A stretch of DNA of 64,000 nucleotides from Membranipora membranacea (GCA_914767715.1 OU612074.1:21624062-21688061); one strand, 5' to 3'; positions 1 to 12,978 are shown, counted from the first letter of the stretch. Numbers and translations are program-made. Notes: generated from the sequence alone by a model not told the origin.

Positions 1-30
1 GCTTGATTGACCATCATATTACCAAGTAGG

Positions 31-225
31 AGAATGAGGTGGCTCAGTTGGTTTGAGCGTTTGTTTGTTGAAGGTTGTGGGTTCGAATACCACAGCAGTC
101 CATTGACTACTGCCTGCATACGGAAAGCAACCTCTCACAAACATTGTGGCCTCGCCCTTATAGCAACTATTATTTCGCAGGCCATGCTTCGGGATTCGAT
201 TTTAGTCAACCATTATTTTAATTAA
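31..225 (+). repeat. tRNA-headed SINE copy
   Basis: A-box-like GGTGGCTCAGTTGG and B-box-like GGGTTCGAATACC are spaced as in a tRNA-derived RNA polymerase III promoter. The segment downstream (ccattgactac, then ggccatgcttcggg) recurs in diverged form at about 48012-48175. This indicates a dispersed element, not a functional tRNA, because no complete cloverleaf can be drawn. Confidence 0.55.
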
Positions 226-336
226 CTTGAATTTTAATAAACCATTTGAGATAAATTATCGTGCAATCCTGACTTGATTTTACTTTGCCATTGCGTTGCT
301 TTCTGACCAATAAAAGATGTTTATGTTGTTTTGAAG

Positions 337-3300
337 GAGATTGTCAAGTTACTACAGGAGGTCGATTGGAGTTATGTCGTCTTAGTATCCACAGATGACC
401 AATATGGGATCAAGTCTTCAAATTACGCTAAGAAACTTATCAAGGTATGAGGTTGTTTCACTATCTCCTGCTCCCCTTGCTATCTTTCCATGAATTTTAA
501 TGAGGTGATCTTAAATAGAAATAATCACCTAAGAGCTAAGACATATTATATTATCCAATATATCAAATATTTGAGGGAAGACTTATCACTCAAATTTATT
601 CTGCCATTCAGAAATGGGTAGCTTCAGTGGTACTTTTGTAAGGGATAATGAAGTGGAGCTCTTACTTATTTATATTTTTTAATTCATCAATCAATCCTCC
701 CAGCCGGCAAGGTTTAGCCAGCAATCTTCTGTAGAAGTTGCCAATGGGCAGCTTTATTGTTAGCCAATATCCTCTGACATCACCTGTCTTTGATAGGTAT
801 GCCAGAGGGAGCCAGATATCCCCATTTCCAAGCAACAGATATAATTGGTTGTAGATGCTTCTGCTTTTATACTCTATTTTCTTGCCATTGGCGGTTGCAG
901 AAATAACTTTTCTGGACTGACACATAGCCAACACTCAAATATTAATGTATTTACCATCTATTAATATGGCTCCAGCATGAGAACAGTTAACTCCCCATTG
1001 TTTTCGACAGGGCTCTCAACCACTCAGGTTTAGCCCGAGTTACTCAGATTTTTGGGTTCAACTAAGGCTACTCAGGGGATTTTAGAATGTAAGCTAGAAA
1101 CTCAGATTTTGCTCGTTGGCAGAGATGAATAATATATAAACAATGCTAAATGTTGCCTTACAATAATTTATGCCATATTATTAATGAATGATCCAGTATT
1201 GGATTCTAGTTGTGATAAGCTATGTAAATAATACTGCACTGCCTATACTAATAATGCCTCTCCCTGCACTCACTGTAATAATACTCTCACTGCACTGCCT
1301 ATTCAAGTCATTTCTAAATCAATGATCAAATAATGATCCCAGAGATTCCAAGAGATTATTATGGCTAAATAGAAATAGTAATTTTAGACATGTTAATAAA
1401 GTGATTTTGCAGGTGTGATTTCAATAGCATCACATTACATTAATTATGCCTTTCTACCCTGGCGCCTCGATTCGATTATTGCACTGCCTATACTAATAAT
1501 GCCTCTCACTGCACTCACTGTAATAATACTCTCACTGCGCTGCCTATTCAAGTCATTTCTAAATCAATGATCAAACAATGATTTCTAAGCGTTATAGAAT
1601 ATCATCACTTTACACCCCAACTGAGATGAATAATAAAGATAACATCAAACTTTTGCATGAGAATAATGTGTGGTTTTTGGCGTGGGTATTTGATTTCATT
1701 TATGAGAAGCTATGCTCTTATTGAACTGCCAATCCCAGAGATTTGCGAAAGAGATTATTATGGCTGAATAGAAATTGGAATTGGAATGTTAAAAAAGTGA
1801 TTTTTCAGGTGAACCGGATAAATCCAGGCAATGATTTCAAAAGAATCACATTCCATTAATTATGCCTTTCTACACTGGCGCCTTTAAATCAATATTTTTA
1901 CAAACATCATATTTTAACATCATAGGGATTCATTTTCACCTGTGGCAACGGCCTTGGTTAGTCCATATGAATTGGTTCATCTGGATCAAATCTAAATTTA
2001 TTTACGATTTTATGTTTACAAGAAATGCTCTAGGTTTTTATTGATTTACGTGCTATCACAAACATGAAATGTTGCGAGAAAAGGATGCATATACTTTGTC
2101 AATAAAGGAACTTGCTACTACTAGAGTATGGAACTTGCATTTGAGGACATCGCTCTAGAAAATTGTGTATGATGTGATCAAGGAGTTGTCTTTAACAATT
2201 AAATTAAAAACTTTCCTTAGTAATTTCTTGTCTATGGTACATATGCTCGTGTGCAAAACAGGCAGACAATAAATACATAAAGAGGGAAACTACACAACTT
2301 TTGAACATCATGAAAGCTAATGGCTTTGGACTTAGATGCAACATTTTTTTAACAACATACATTCTTTGACTTGCTTTGCCAGCTATTCTTTGCACATAAT
2401 CTTCAAATCTCAGGTGTTTCACCCGACAATATTTCGGTGCCATCTCAGACGTACCCTCAGCTGTTTATGCTCAGGGCGTTTTACACCTTTAAAATACCAC
2501 TATGCGACATACTAATATCAAAACTCAGGTTTCGAATCCTCCCAGGCTGAGAGCCCTGCTTATCCAGGGAATAAAAAAAATTGAAGCGGAGCTGAGCTCC
2601 ACTTCAAGAAGGGTGTTTATAACCAAGTGGAGCTGAGCTCCACTTACTCACTGTACAAAAGTACCACTGGGTAGCTTACTTTACCAGCATTGATTTAAGG
2701 GAATTACACTGCGCTGAGGTACATTACATGGCATTTTAAAATGACATGTAAGGCATGCAAGGCTACATTATATTACATTGCAGGAAGCTGGAATATGTAT
2801 TGCTAAGGAAATCCAGCTCTCAGTTTCTGATCGGAACCCTCAACGATACGATGAAGCTGTTTATGAGATCCGTCAAAGTGAAGCTTCTGGGGTCCTTTAC
2901 TTGGGAGATCATCAACAGCGTAAGTGAATGTGAAATTAAAGATTGTGCATCAACCATCATAACTGAGAGAAAGTGATTAATACTTGGGGGAGCTTGTTCA
3001 GAGCAAATGCTCCCAACTGCTCATCGCTAAGGAAAGCTCATTCAGCCATAGATGAATACAGTTAAGTAGTGAGTAGTCTATTATATCCAAAGGGTGTAAT
3101 CTCACATGCTAAGGGGAAGTAAGGGGAGATTGAGGTGTCAAAGTCTCATCACCACTCCAAACTCGCTGATTCTGTCTTAATTATACATCCGACCCTGTAG
3201 TGAGATATTACACTTTAGGGATGTTTGGGCCAAGAGGCGGGAGATTTTGACACAGTGCACGGCCTCATAATGACTTTTACAGTTCTTTTGTTGCAGTTCT

Positions 3301-6300
3301 TTGGATAGTCGAGTTGTACACCAGAAGAACAGGATTAGTCGGCAGAAACAAAACCATCCTTGTTTCATCCAATGTCAAAATATCTGATGAGCTAAAACGT
3401 CAGGTTCACAACCAACCTGACCATCTCAATCTTAGCCTTGTAGCGGTGAGCCGACTAGGCTCAAAATCATTGAATGATAGCGTCAGAGCTAATTTGTATT
3501 CCTCGTTAGGTGTCTCTGACGATCCCATCAATTCTGACCAATTTGAAAAACCCGAATGGTACAAAACAATACAAACAAACACTGGATACACATATACTGC
3601 TGAAGACTTTGATCTTGTCCCAGACGATATATTTAAAAGGACAGAATCAGTTGTCAGATTGCTAGCTAGCTCCCAGCTAAACAAAGACATCTCAATCTTA
3701 CGTAGCATGACAATGTCGAAATACCCAGACCATGACTTTGACTATGACTTATTTGTCGCGCCGAGTTTAGTCTTCACAAATCAGCATATCCCGCTGTTAT
3801 GCCACTCATACGCATACCCAACTGATTTTGCATTCACCATCAATATGATTAGTAAAGCTTCCAATCACCATAAAGAAGATAGAACACCCTTAACATCTAA
3901 GCAATGCTCCAACGGAGGATTGGTGAGTAAAAGTTTGGCTATAGATTAAATAGTCCAGTATTTGGCGCTGTAGAAGGTAGAAAACCCAACAATTGTCCCT
4001 TGGTGTATCAAGTCTATTTATGTGTTATGTACGAATATATCAACTTTTGTCATATTTATTGCTGTCATCTTTACATCTTGAAGATATCGTAATGGTGTTC
4101 ATGATGAATTTCACTTCAATTAGCAGGCAGATAATTGTTTACAAACAGATAACAGAAACTTTGCGCTGGATCCAGGCCCTAAGTATTCCAGGTTTTCTTG
4201 GGCTCAATTTGAGTTTTAAAACTCATCAATTGTCAATTATTTCTCTCTCTTTGCTGACTCTTCAATGATACTTGATGTATAGTTATTTTTGGGCATAGCT
4301 TGTATGGTGGTTGAGTTGAGGGTTTGTGGGAATTGTGGTAAGTTACTTTCCCTCTTCACCTGAGCAGATAACTCCAAAAAGAAATTTTATGATTCAAAGG
4401 AAGTAGAGGGGGTTTACAAAGGTGATTACTAGAACCAGTGAAGCTACCAATATACTACCATTACCATATTGCCTCTTGCATCTATCGCAGGCTTCCAGGA
4501 CACCAAGTGTTGGCAGATCTAGATGTATTATAAACTGTCAAAAATGTGACATTGTGAAAGCTGAGGAGCGAGGATATATATTTGTGCCAGGAAAAGATAG
4601 TCGCGTTGTATTGGGTGAGTGAGTTCAAATAATATATCCCTCTTTGATTAATGTTTTGTGTGAAAATGGGATCAAGAACCAATATCACTACTATGATGAA
4701 TCCCAACTATAGCAGCCTGAACTATTCTGTGACAAAAACTATTCCTATTAAGAGTGGGTTGTAGATTTTCTTTTCAAACTGTCATACTATCAGGAGCAGT
4801 CAATATCATCACAGTCTTTGTTTTTATTAGAACAAAGGAACAAGTTTAGTTGTTATTATGGGTATTTCACAGGTTCAGGGGCTTTACACTCGACAAACGA
4901 TCTTAGAAGGTGCTCAACAGAAGTAACAGTAGGGGGGTATTTAGAAATGCGGGCTTTCCAAATGGGACACAGTTTCTTCCAAGAGCGATCAGGTTTAAAC
5001 TACAGCACGCTTTACATGGATAACTGTGCCTCAGACAGGAAAATGAAAGAAGTTTTAAACCGAGTCTTCCGCAAAGACAGAGCTGAAATTGTTGATATTT
5101 GGGGAAAGAATCACAGTATTCCGATACACAAATTTTTGTTGATCATTGGAGATGCATCGAGTTCGGTCACTAACGTGCTGCTAAACCACTTCAAACATGA
5201 TGAAATCCCACAAATTGCCTCAACAAGCTCAAGTGGCTGGTTTGATGATGTCACTCGGTACCCTCAACTTTTGCGCCTCACCGAATCAAACAAGGAGCTG
5301 GTTCGGGTGATGCTGCAAACTTGCCAACAATTAAACGTCACAGCTATTGTACTGTTGTACTCCGATACAGAGTATGGCAGGTCTGCTGCCAGCCTGTTTC
5401 AAAGTTCAGCACACAACAGCGGCATTTGCGTGCAACAATCTATCATTCTCAGGCAAAATGTAACCCTGATCACTGATGTGGGACAGAAACTAGCAATAGA
5501 AACAAATTATCCTCGTGTGTTCGTGTTGTTCGCTGAAGATTCCATTGTGAAAGTTTTAACCACTGCTATTGCTTCTCGAGATATTCATTGGACAAACGAG
5601 GGTAGAATACTGCTCACCGAGTCCGACTTACAGCGCTTGTTAGACTGCAAGACAGTCAAAAAATTTCTTGGATCGCTAAGGATAGCCATCCATCACAGTC
5701 CCAAGCTTTCAATCCCAGGCTGGTCACCAGAAAACATGTACACATTTGATATGAGCCAAGCGATTTACAACAAGTGGTATGCACACTTTTGGCAACAAAA
5801 TAGGGGATGCTTCATCACAGATCAGGCTGAAATGCCAACTTCATTCTCTCTCACTTATAAGCGGGAATGTCAGTACCAGGATTTCAGTTTCTGGAAGGAC
5901 TCAGAATGTGAAACTAATACATGGTTCAGAGTCTCACAGCACCTCAATCATTCCGATATCACAGAACAGAAAATGAAATATCTTTCGTGGGTGGCATTGA
6001 CATACGCTTTATCAGATACCCCAAGACATTCGAAGATGGCTGTGTTGAATAATAAGACATTGCTCATGCAGAGGTTGCTCCACACAAACTTAAGCCTGTT
6101 TGATCCCTCAACCCATCAGGGTTACGTTTCTTATTCTGTACTTAATCTGCACAAATTTAACAATAAGAATGCCGAAAAATATGATGAGGTCTACCGAACA
6201 CACCGCTCTTCAGATCAATCACTAACATTTGTTAAGACACATGACCCTATTTTTTACCGCTATGGAGAAGTTGACAGCAAACTTCAATCTCAGTGCTCTC

Positions 6301-9300
6301 CAGCGCTTTGCCCTTGTATTGAACTGAATCATGGACCGCTAGATGGCCAGATTCAAGATGGCACGCAACCTCCGCTTGCCCCAACCGATAAAAGTAAAAC
6401 AACCACAACGTTAATGGCAGTTTCCATTGTCCTCCTTGTTGGAGTATGTATTGTTGAAGCTGGTCTGCTAATCCGTCTGCTTGAGAAGAAAGAGAAAAGC
6501 AAGCCAGTGGAAGGTAATTGTAGTATAACAAAATAAGTAACAAAGTAAGTCAAGACTAATTTGAGATTGAATTGAATAAGCTTACCAAGATGCTGTGAGT
6601 AGGGGACCTGTGAAGTAATTTTGTTCCTAAAATGGCCCCACAAAAAAAATCTCATATTTAAATTTTTCAGTGTTTCAAATATTTAAAAAGACATCTATAC
6701 ATACATTTCACAGTGATTTGAAAGTGGCCCTTCTCCTAAATGTGTTCAGTGGTCATGAGTATTTTGGAGTATCCAAGCAAAGACAAAAACCAAGCCTTGT
6801 TTGAACAGACATCAACTATTCGTCCTGAAGTATTGTACACCGTGCTTGTATCATTTCAGATGGATATAGGAGAGGTGGTGTTGAGATAAATTATTATGGT
6901 CCCGAAACCCATGAGTTCAAATCTGCACCGGGGCAGGCTGTACCATTGATTGCAGGTAAGTTTACTTTTTGGTGTAAATAAATACTTTTTTGACATCGCT
7001 TAGTTTCTTGAGAGAAAGACAATATTCTAGCTTCTTGTTAGTAGCCAAGATGTTCTTCCGAAATCTAGATTGGTCAAGCAGCTATGAACACCAACACATT
7101 CATAAAAAAACTAGCAAAATGAGAATTATATGGAATTTCCAGGGCCATCAACAAACATAAATCATAACATAAGAGTTTGACCGATGGTATTGGTGATTTT
7201 TGCTTTGTTCAATGATTTGCTGACCCTCAACTATTTCAATCTATATAATCTAACACCTCAATAGCTGGCACAAGCAGACATATGGCTGATGACAGTGCGG
7301 GACCGACTGGAAGCTCAGACCAGAATCAGAGAGCTCTTACAGCAGCACAGACAAATGACTCTGATGATGAATATGTATGTATCATACACCGATCTCTCAA
7401 ACCCTGTACACAACCACTTAATATAATGAATAATGATATAGAAAGATCCATAGCCCAAACTTAGCATCTAAGTGTAGAATTAGTCTTAATTGTAGTCCCT
7501 TGAACACAATTACTAATCTTGAGAACAGTGATCATTGTTGGCTGTCACCTCTGTCTCACTTTAGCAACTCTTGAGCTTTAGAGGTCAGTATAATAGTGTC
7601 TTTTCCAGGATCCAGTTCTCCAAATCTGCATTGATCATGATGGAAACACTCAAGAGGATGATGATCCGGATCAGGATTACCAGCCACTTTCAGCGCTACA
7701 AGCAGCATCTGCCATAGTACTCTCAACTATACAGATAGAACTTCAGACATCGGAAGCAGATAGTAGTCCAACTGGGCAGAATCTTTATGGTGATCATTTT
7801 TGCTAGTGTAGCATTGGTTATCAGTACCAACATATAATGGAATATGTTTCTTCCTTTTATATCAGCCTTACCAAACTATTCAGCGGTCTATCAAAACAGT
7901 GTCGAACACTTGAAGCTCATAACATAAAACAGAAGAAACCTCCCATGCTAATGCTCTTTGAATGACAACTTTCGATAATTACTTGTATATTTCACTGACA
8001 GTTGTTACAATTATAGGTGACCCCCCTGTCCCGGCTCCACGAAGAGTAATAGAGGTTGATACCAAACTAGGTGGTGAGGAAACAAGTTACTTGAACCTTG
8101 AGGAAAACGAAAAGAAGAGGAAGGAAGATCGAGTAAGCCAATCTCCTTGACCCGTATTACCTTGAATCACAAATGGGGAGCGAGCCACTCATTCGAGGCA
8201 TGGAACCATAGTGAATTTGAGTTGATATTCTCACGTAATTCCTTATGAAAAATATTTATATTGCGAGAACTGTTCAGTATTTAAATTTTATCAATTAGTT
8301 TTCTGATACAGGAATACCACAGTGATACTGAAGATTCAAATGAACACCGAATGAATGAAAGAGGCAGCAATGATTCTTCTGACCGGCCAATTTCTCCAGC
8401 TTTGAATGCTCAGTCTGTGGAAGGTGCCATCACCAACCATATCAGCTTTACCTAACTATTCAGTCATCAGCCAAACACATGAAGCTCAAATCACAAAAAA
8501 AAGAGGCCTAACATACAAATGCTCTTTGAATGACAAATTAAGCAGCTTACAAAATATCAGATATGCAAAAAATTAAGATGTCCAACTTTCCGTAATTACT
8601 TATGTATCTTTTCTTGACGGTTTTTGTTATTGCAACAGGTGACCACCCTGTCCCGGCTCCACGAAGAGTAATAGAGGTTGATACCGAACTAGGTGGTGAG
8701 GAAACAAATTACTTGAACCTTGAGGAAAACGAAAAGATGAGAGAGGAAGATCGAGTAAGCCAATCTCCTTGACCCGTATTACCTTGAATAACAAATGGGG
8801 AGCGAGCCACTCATTCGAGGCATGGAACCATAGTGAATTTGAGTTGATATTCTCACGTAATTCCTTGTGAAAAATATTTATATTGCGAGAACTGTTCAGT
8901 ATTTTAATTTTATCAATTTGTTTTCCGATACAGGAATACCACAGTGACACTGAAGATTCAAATGAACACCAAATGAATGAAAGAGGCAGCAATGATTCTT
9001 CTGACCGGCCAATTTCTCCAGCTTTGAATGGTCAGTCTGTGGAAGGTGCCATCACCAACCAACAGCAACATGTGGTGGAAGAACTTAAAACTACAGAACA
9101 AGAAATTTCAGGGAATCCCAGCACAAATGGTAATTATCTTGTGCAAGTTAAGAATAGATTGAAGTCGTATCAAATGTTTGCGAATAAGGACTCATAATAA
9201 TTTAATTTTCTGCTCAATTAAATACAAATTTTCAGTTTGCTCACTCTTTAGACTAATTGCTGATTTATCATGAATACTGGACAGGACCACAGCAAGGCCA

Positions 9301-9742
9301 TAATAAGTTTTGTGACGATTCAAAAGCAAAGCTGTAACCCGATCAGTGATAGACATAGCTTCTGTCAAAGATATTTGAAATGGGATCGATCGCTTGTTTC
9401 CATGAACTTGGTTTGTTACATTGTTATGTTATATTAACTTGTTTCATTTTTACTTTGTTAGGGCATGTTAGCGATGTTCGGAATAATATGAGCCATCCTG
9501 TACAATGCAACAGCGACCTAATTCCTTCGATCAGCCCAGTATCTTCGAGAGATGAGTCTTCTCTAGACACCAGTGCTAGTCTGAGTACAAGAAGACAAAG
9601 TAGTGCACAAGTTGAGTCAAATATTCACCCTGTAAATGAGTCTGAACATCATCAAGTTCTCGGAAGTACACATTCAAGCTATACCCTGCAGTTTTCATTA
9701 AGTGGATCACAAACTCTCTCCTCCCCCAGTTCACAGTGGTGA
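337..9742 (+). CDS. Tandem Venus-flytrap single-pass receptor (3' part)
   Basis: Exons: 337-444, 2784-2919, 3297-3922, 4491-4614, 4873-6513, 6860-6955, 7265-7374, 7609-7789, 8017-8132, 8312-8423, 8639-8754, 8934-9129, 9462-9742. Phases agree at every junction and give 1280 codons plus stop; the 5' exons lie outside the window. Exons 1-3 carry the second half of an ANF-receptor/class C ligand-binding domain (DWSYVVLVSTDDQYG, EAGICIAKEIQLS, LLWIVELYTRR). A Cys linker (CIINCQKC) and a fresh domain start (GYIFVPGKDSRVVLG) lead into a second full ligand-binding domain (YLEMRAFQMG, LNVTAIVLLYSDTEYG). One hydrophobic helix follows at about 6400-6470 (LMAVSIVLLVGVCIVEAGLL), then a basic stop and an acidic/Ser-rich tail of about 350 residues. 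There is no 7TM, kinase or cyclase domain in the window. The tail has PxxxPR and YLNL motifs, each twice. The ligand is unknown; an amino-acid-like ligand is only a family guess. Confidence 0.8.
1231..1885 (+). repeat. Diverged tandem duplication inside receptor intron
   Basis: The words actgcctatactaataatgc, tcattcaagtcatttctaaa-like text and aatgatcaaa at 1231-1345 recur at 1480-1585. The following block (agagattattatggct to ttaattatgcctttctac) at 1351-1465 recurs at 1740-1884. The copies differ by substitutions and short indels, so the duplication is old. Confidence 0.6.
2204..2450 (-). pseudogene. LINE reverse-transcriptase fragment
   Basis: The minus-strand translation contains FEDYVQRIAGKASQRMYVVK and MMFKSCVVSLFMYLLSACFA. 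This matches the thumb region of non-LTR retrotransposon reverse transcriptases, where a basic 'KASQRLYxLK' helix is followed by 'vYxsxIrpvLeYa'. It is only about 80 codons long, lies in an intron, and has no flanking domain, so it is a relic. Confidence 0.5.
7862..9057 (+). repeat. Tandem segmental duplication carrying two tail exons
   Basis: Unit 1 (about 7862-8437) and unit 2 (about 8438-9057) are direct repeats starting at atcagctttacc-like text. Each carries one exon encoding a PVPAPRR...YLNLEENEK block and one encoding EYHSDTEDSNEH...MNERGSNDS. Exons and intron flanks are both copied, and coding parts are more conserved than intron parts. Splice signals are intact in both units, so they can be included together or used alternatively. 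Confidence 0.85.
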
Positions 9743-10353
9743 TTCTTAGAGACTGAGATCAGACTAAATAGCCCGCAGTCATGGCTCAATATGTAACAAT
9801 ATTTTAGTTTGCCTTCATGCTTTTCATCTTACAAAGAGAACCACAAGGGCCTCATATGGGGCTAATTTGCTTTTAGCATAAAACCTTAATATCTCCAACA
9901 CATACAATGACAATTGAACTAATGTACCTTGCTTGAATCAAAAGTGTACTACAGATAAGAACTTTTTATCATTTTTTAAAAGGCTTATATTATGGTCACA
10001 AATGGAGTTTTTTACCCTCTTTTATACCAAACTTGAAACAGCAAGCAGACAACTATCCGAAATTGTAACTCTGTTCTGAAATTGATGATTTCATAATTCA
10101 TTTCGCTGATCACGTCTTTTTTAAGTGGAACCTCTGTGCTAAGTCTGACAGGAAATATAGCAGAATGTAGTGAAGTATACATTGTTTGTAACTCATAAAT
10201 ATTCCCTATTAATTAGCTATCAAACTTATTTAGATTTCAATATTCGCGCAAGAAATGTTTTCCGATGAAAGTTTAATAATATACTACTAGTTTTGATGGT
10301 GGAGTCTAGAATATTTCAATCTTTGATTTGCTTTTTGCTTTGTTTTCTCTGTC

Positions 10354-10359
10354 AATAAA
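10354..10359 (+). terminator. Possible polyadenylation signal of receptor gene
   Basis: A canonical AATAAA lies about 610 bases after the receptor stop codon in an AT-rich stretch. It is the clearest candidate I see; 3'-end data would decide. Confidence 0.35.
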
Positions 10360-10984
10360 ATATATGTTGAAATACAGAATAAGAATGTATAAAATATCAT
10401 TAGTTTGAATACTTTAAAGGCCAAACCCAAAGACAAATGCATGTTATTATCAGGCAGATACTTATGATAAAATTATTTCTGATTTGCATGGTAAAAAGTT
10501 TAGATGCACTTCTTGGCATGAATTGTTGGTGTCGGGAAACGTGCCTCTTTCCCTGCATTATGATGTCACGGTGAAGACAAAGTGCAATATAAAATAATGA
10601 GAGTTAACTTTCCTTATGAGCGGCTGTCACAAACCCATATTTTCGTTTTATGATTTTGTGGTGACAGTCTTTTTATGATTTTGTGGTGACAATCTTTTTT
10701 TGTGCATTGTGGCTATAATGGCAATGGTATATTCTGTTATCATGTTTTTGACCTTTGCTTTATGCCTTATGGTCGACTGGTTTTAACTGGAAATCACTAG
10801 TTTTGGTTGGTTGATATTGTGTTAGATAGTTGGAGAGAGATTCTAAGCAATACTTGTAGAGTCAGGTTGTACTATTCTGAGAACAAAAGATAGTAACATA
10901 CTGTCAGCCCACCAATTAGATATCTGCGTCTTATATTTAAAGGTGGCAAACCTTGAATAAGAACAGAAGATAATGAGGGACAAT

Positions 10985-11150
10985 CAGCACCTTCTGTATC
11001 AGTAGTCTGAGCCCCCTAGAATACCTTCTGTATCAATAGTCTGAGCTCCCTAGAGTACCTTTGTATCAGTAGTCTGAGCCCCCTAGACTACCTTTGTATC
11101 AGTAGTCTGAGCCCCCATAGACTACCTTTGTATCAGCAGTCTGAGCAGAT
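10985..11150. repeat. Minisatellite, ~34-bp unit, about 5 copies
   Basis: Repeated units carry tgtatcagtagtctgagc and ccctaga followed by cctt. Unit length varies slightly between copies. It is noncoding and lies between the receptor and the LINE relic. Confidence 0.75.
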
Positions 11151-11879
11151 CATCTCTGTTAATTCAGGATTTAGGTATCCCCCCACACGTTTCACTGTTT
11201 CCTTAATGAGCTGCTCTACTAATATACAAGTAATCAAGATCTAATCCAGCACCTCAGGGTTAGTTGGTGGCTTTGACCCGAATCTCACTGATACCTCAAG
11301 CTCCTACGATTACCTGATCCCTTCCTCATGGAAGTTTTCTTATGTAAATGATTCGGTCACTATATAATCAAGCTGAAGTATTAATAGAGGAAGTATTGAT
11401 AGAAGAAGTATTAATAGATCTCAGTGAATTATATGCGATTTTTACCCTGGATTAGGGCTGAGCACTGCAATAGATATTTTTTCCCTTTGGCATAACATTT
11501 TAAAATTAAATCAATTTGAGACTTATTCTCAATTTGTTGGTTATTGAAGTTGAGAAGACTTGGTCAAAAGTTGGTGTGCCTAGCTAAAGCAGGACTGGAA
11601 ATAATTGGAAGAAAAAAATTATATATGGTCTCGTGATGGACTCCTGAGCCTGAGATTCCTGAACAGATCAGCACAATCTTGCTGACTATTGTTATATAAA
11701 GGTTCTTATACTTTTCTCTTGTCTCCAAATATAGAATCATTCAAATGCTCCTAACCTTCTGTCAGGTTATAGATTATTGTTAGACTTAGTTTACATCATA
11801 GACTGAATTTTTATGTGATGAAAGAACAAGATATATCACTTGGCCTATGCGCACTATTACAGCGTAAATAGTTGATGGT

Positions 11880-12660
11880 TCAAAATTGACCAAGCAGAAA
11901 CTATGAATTTGATTATTTCATAGTATATCAAACAAAGTCTGCCAAAGCTTTTGGACTGAACATAAACATAAAAAAACAGAAACGGTATATCAACCTGTAC
12001 CAGGCTCTCACGATGAAGGAGATCCCATCTTACTAGAAGACCAAAAAACCTGCAGAGGTTTCTAAGTTTAAATACCTCGGCTGGACCATCAGCAACATCA
12101 ACAAACTTGATGTTGACCACGAAACCCGGACTTCCAACGCCTCAAAAACCTTTGGCTGACATTAAGTCAGGGTGTGGAATAACAAAGATCTCACCATTGA
12201 AACAAAATGTGCCGTCTAAAAAGCGCTCATTCTGTCAACTATTGTCTATGGAAGTTAAGCCTGGACTGTGTACAGAGTTGCTGCACACAAACTAAATACA
12301 TATATGATGCGACAACTCCGACAGATCCTGAACATAAAATGGTGGGAGTTCGTTACAAATGCTAAAGTGCTGGGAAAAACCAACATGATGAGTATGTATG
12401 ACATCTTAATACAGAGAAACCACATGATGGGAAATGAAAGACTACCTACACAAATCCTATATTCTAAACTGTGTGAAGGCTCCAGTGGAATTAGCAGACC
12501 AAAGCTAAGATTTAAAGACACTGTAAAACAAAACCTCAAGGCAAAGAACATCTCGATTGGCAGATGAACAGCAAGCAGAGAGGCAGCTGGAGAACAATGT
12601 TACGCAGGATTGAGTCGTCGTCGGACCCGGCGGACAGCTAAACAATCAATTCCACTGTAT
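11880..12660 (+). pseudogene. Degenerate non-LTR retrotransposon (RT C-terminus)
   Basis: Translating across frames recovers the C-terminal part of an endonuclease/reverse-transcriptase ORF2. KYLGWTISNINKLDV begins near 12070, then VRVWNNKDLTIETKC, ILSTIVYGS, and in an open frame at 12268-12567 NTYMMRQLRQILNIKWWEFV, TNAKVLGKTNMMSMYDILI and GRPK-like SRPKLRFKDTVKQNL. This motif order is typical of LINE thumb and C-terminal regions. Several frameshifts and stops separate the pieces, so it is inactive. Frame changes occur near 12110, 12200 and 12260. Confidence 0.8.
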
Positions 12661-12793
12661 ATTACAATGAGACTGAATCATGTGTCTCAACAATGCTTTC
12701 CAGGAAAAGCATAATATGTGGTCTGATTTGCTATAGAGGGTAGAGATTTGAAATAAAGTGGAGGGTAAATAATTCGATTTTGATAAGGTGTGC

Positions 12794-12799
12794 TTTATT
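12794..12799 (-). terminator. Candidate poly(A) signal, minus-strand collagen
   Basis: AATAAA on the minus strand (tttatt on the plus) lies about 180 bases beyond the stop codon of the collagen gene at 12979-16002. Confidence 0.4.
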
Positions 12800-12978
12800 T
12801 ATTCTAAAAACAATGATACACAAATATTCAGCTTGGAGTAAATGAAGAGAAATGAGCAGACTGTAGAAGAGCTAGGTGTAGCTCAGTGCACATCTGTAGT
12901 GCATCAGGTATCTGTTAGATATATTCTCTGTGGTCTGAGTGTAGCCTTAGATCTGAGTATTTGCGTAGTCTTTGTAGC

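Larger units (their letters stand above)
445..2783 (+). other. Long intron of the receptor gene with internal duplications
   Basis: This is the intron between the first two in-window receptor exons (donor at 445, acceptor ending at 2783). It has no coding exon that I can support. It holds duplicated blocks (1231-1345 with 1480-1585; 1351-1465 with 1740-1884), a LINE fragment on the minus strand at about 2204-2450, and the complementary words gtggagctgagctccact around 2585-2645. Confidence 0.5.
9743..11850. other. 3' UTR / intergenic stretch, no gene seen
   Basis: AT-rich DNA with no supportable exon. It contains a short direct repeat (atgattttgtggtgacag, about 10650-10695) and the minisatellite at about 10985-11150. 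The first few hundred bases are probably receptor 3' UTR. Confidence 0.4.

Noticed and set aside
8627-8992. 121-codon minus-strand open frame
   Set aside because: Antisense across two receptor tail exons and the intron between them; no independent support.
337-9742. Reading the receptor as a 7TM class C GPCR (mGluR/GABA-B type)
   Set aside because: Only one membrane helix is encoded (about 6400-6470), and the downstream exons are hydrophilic.
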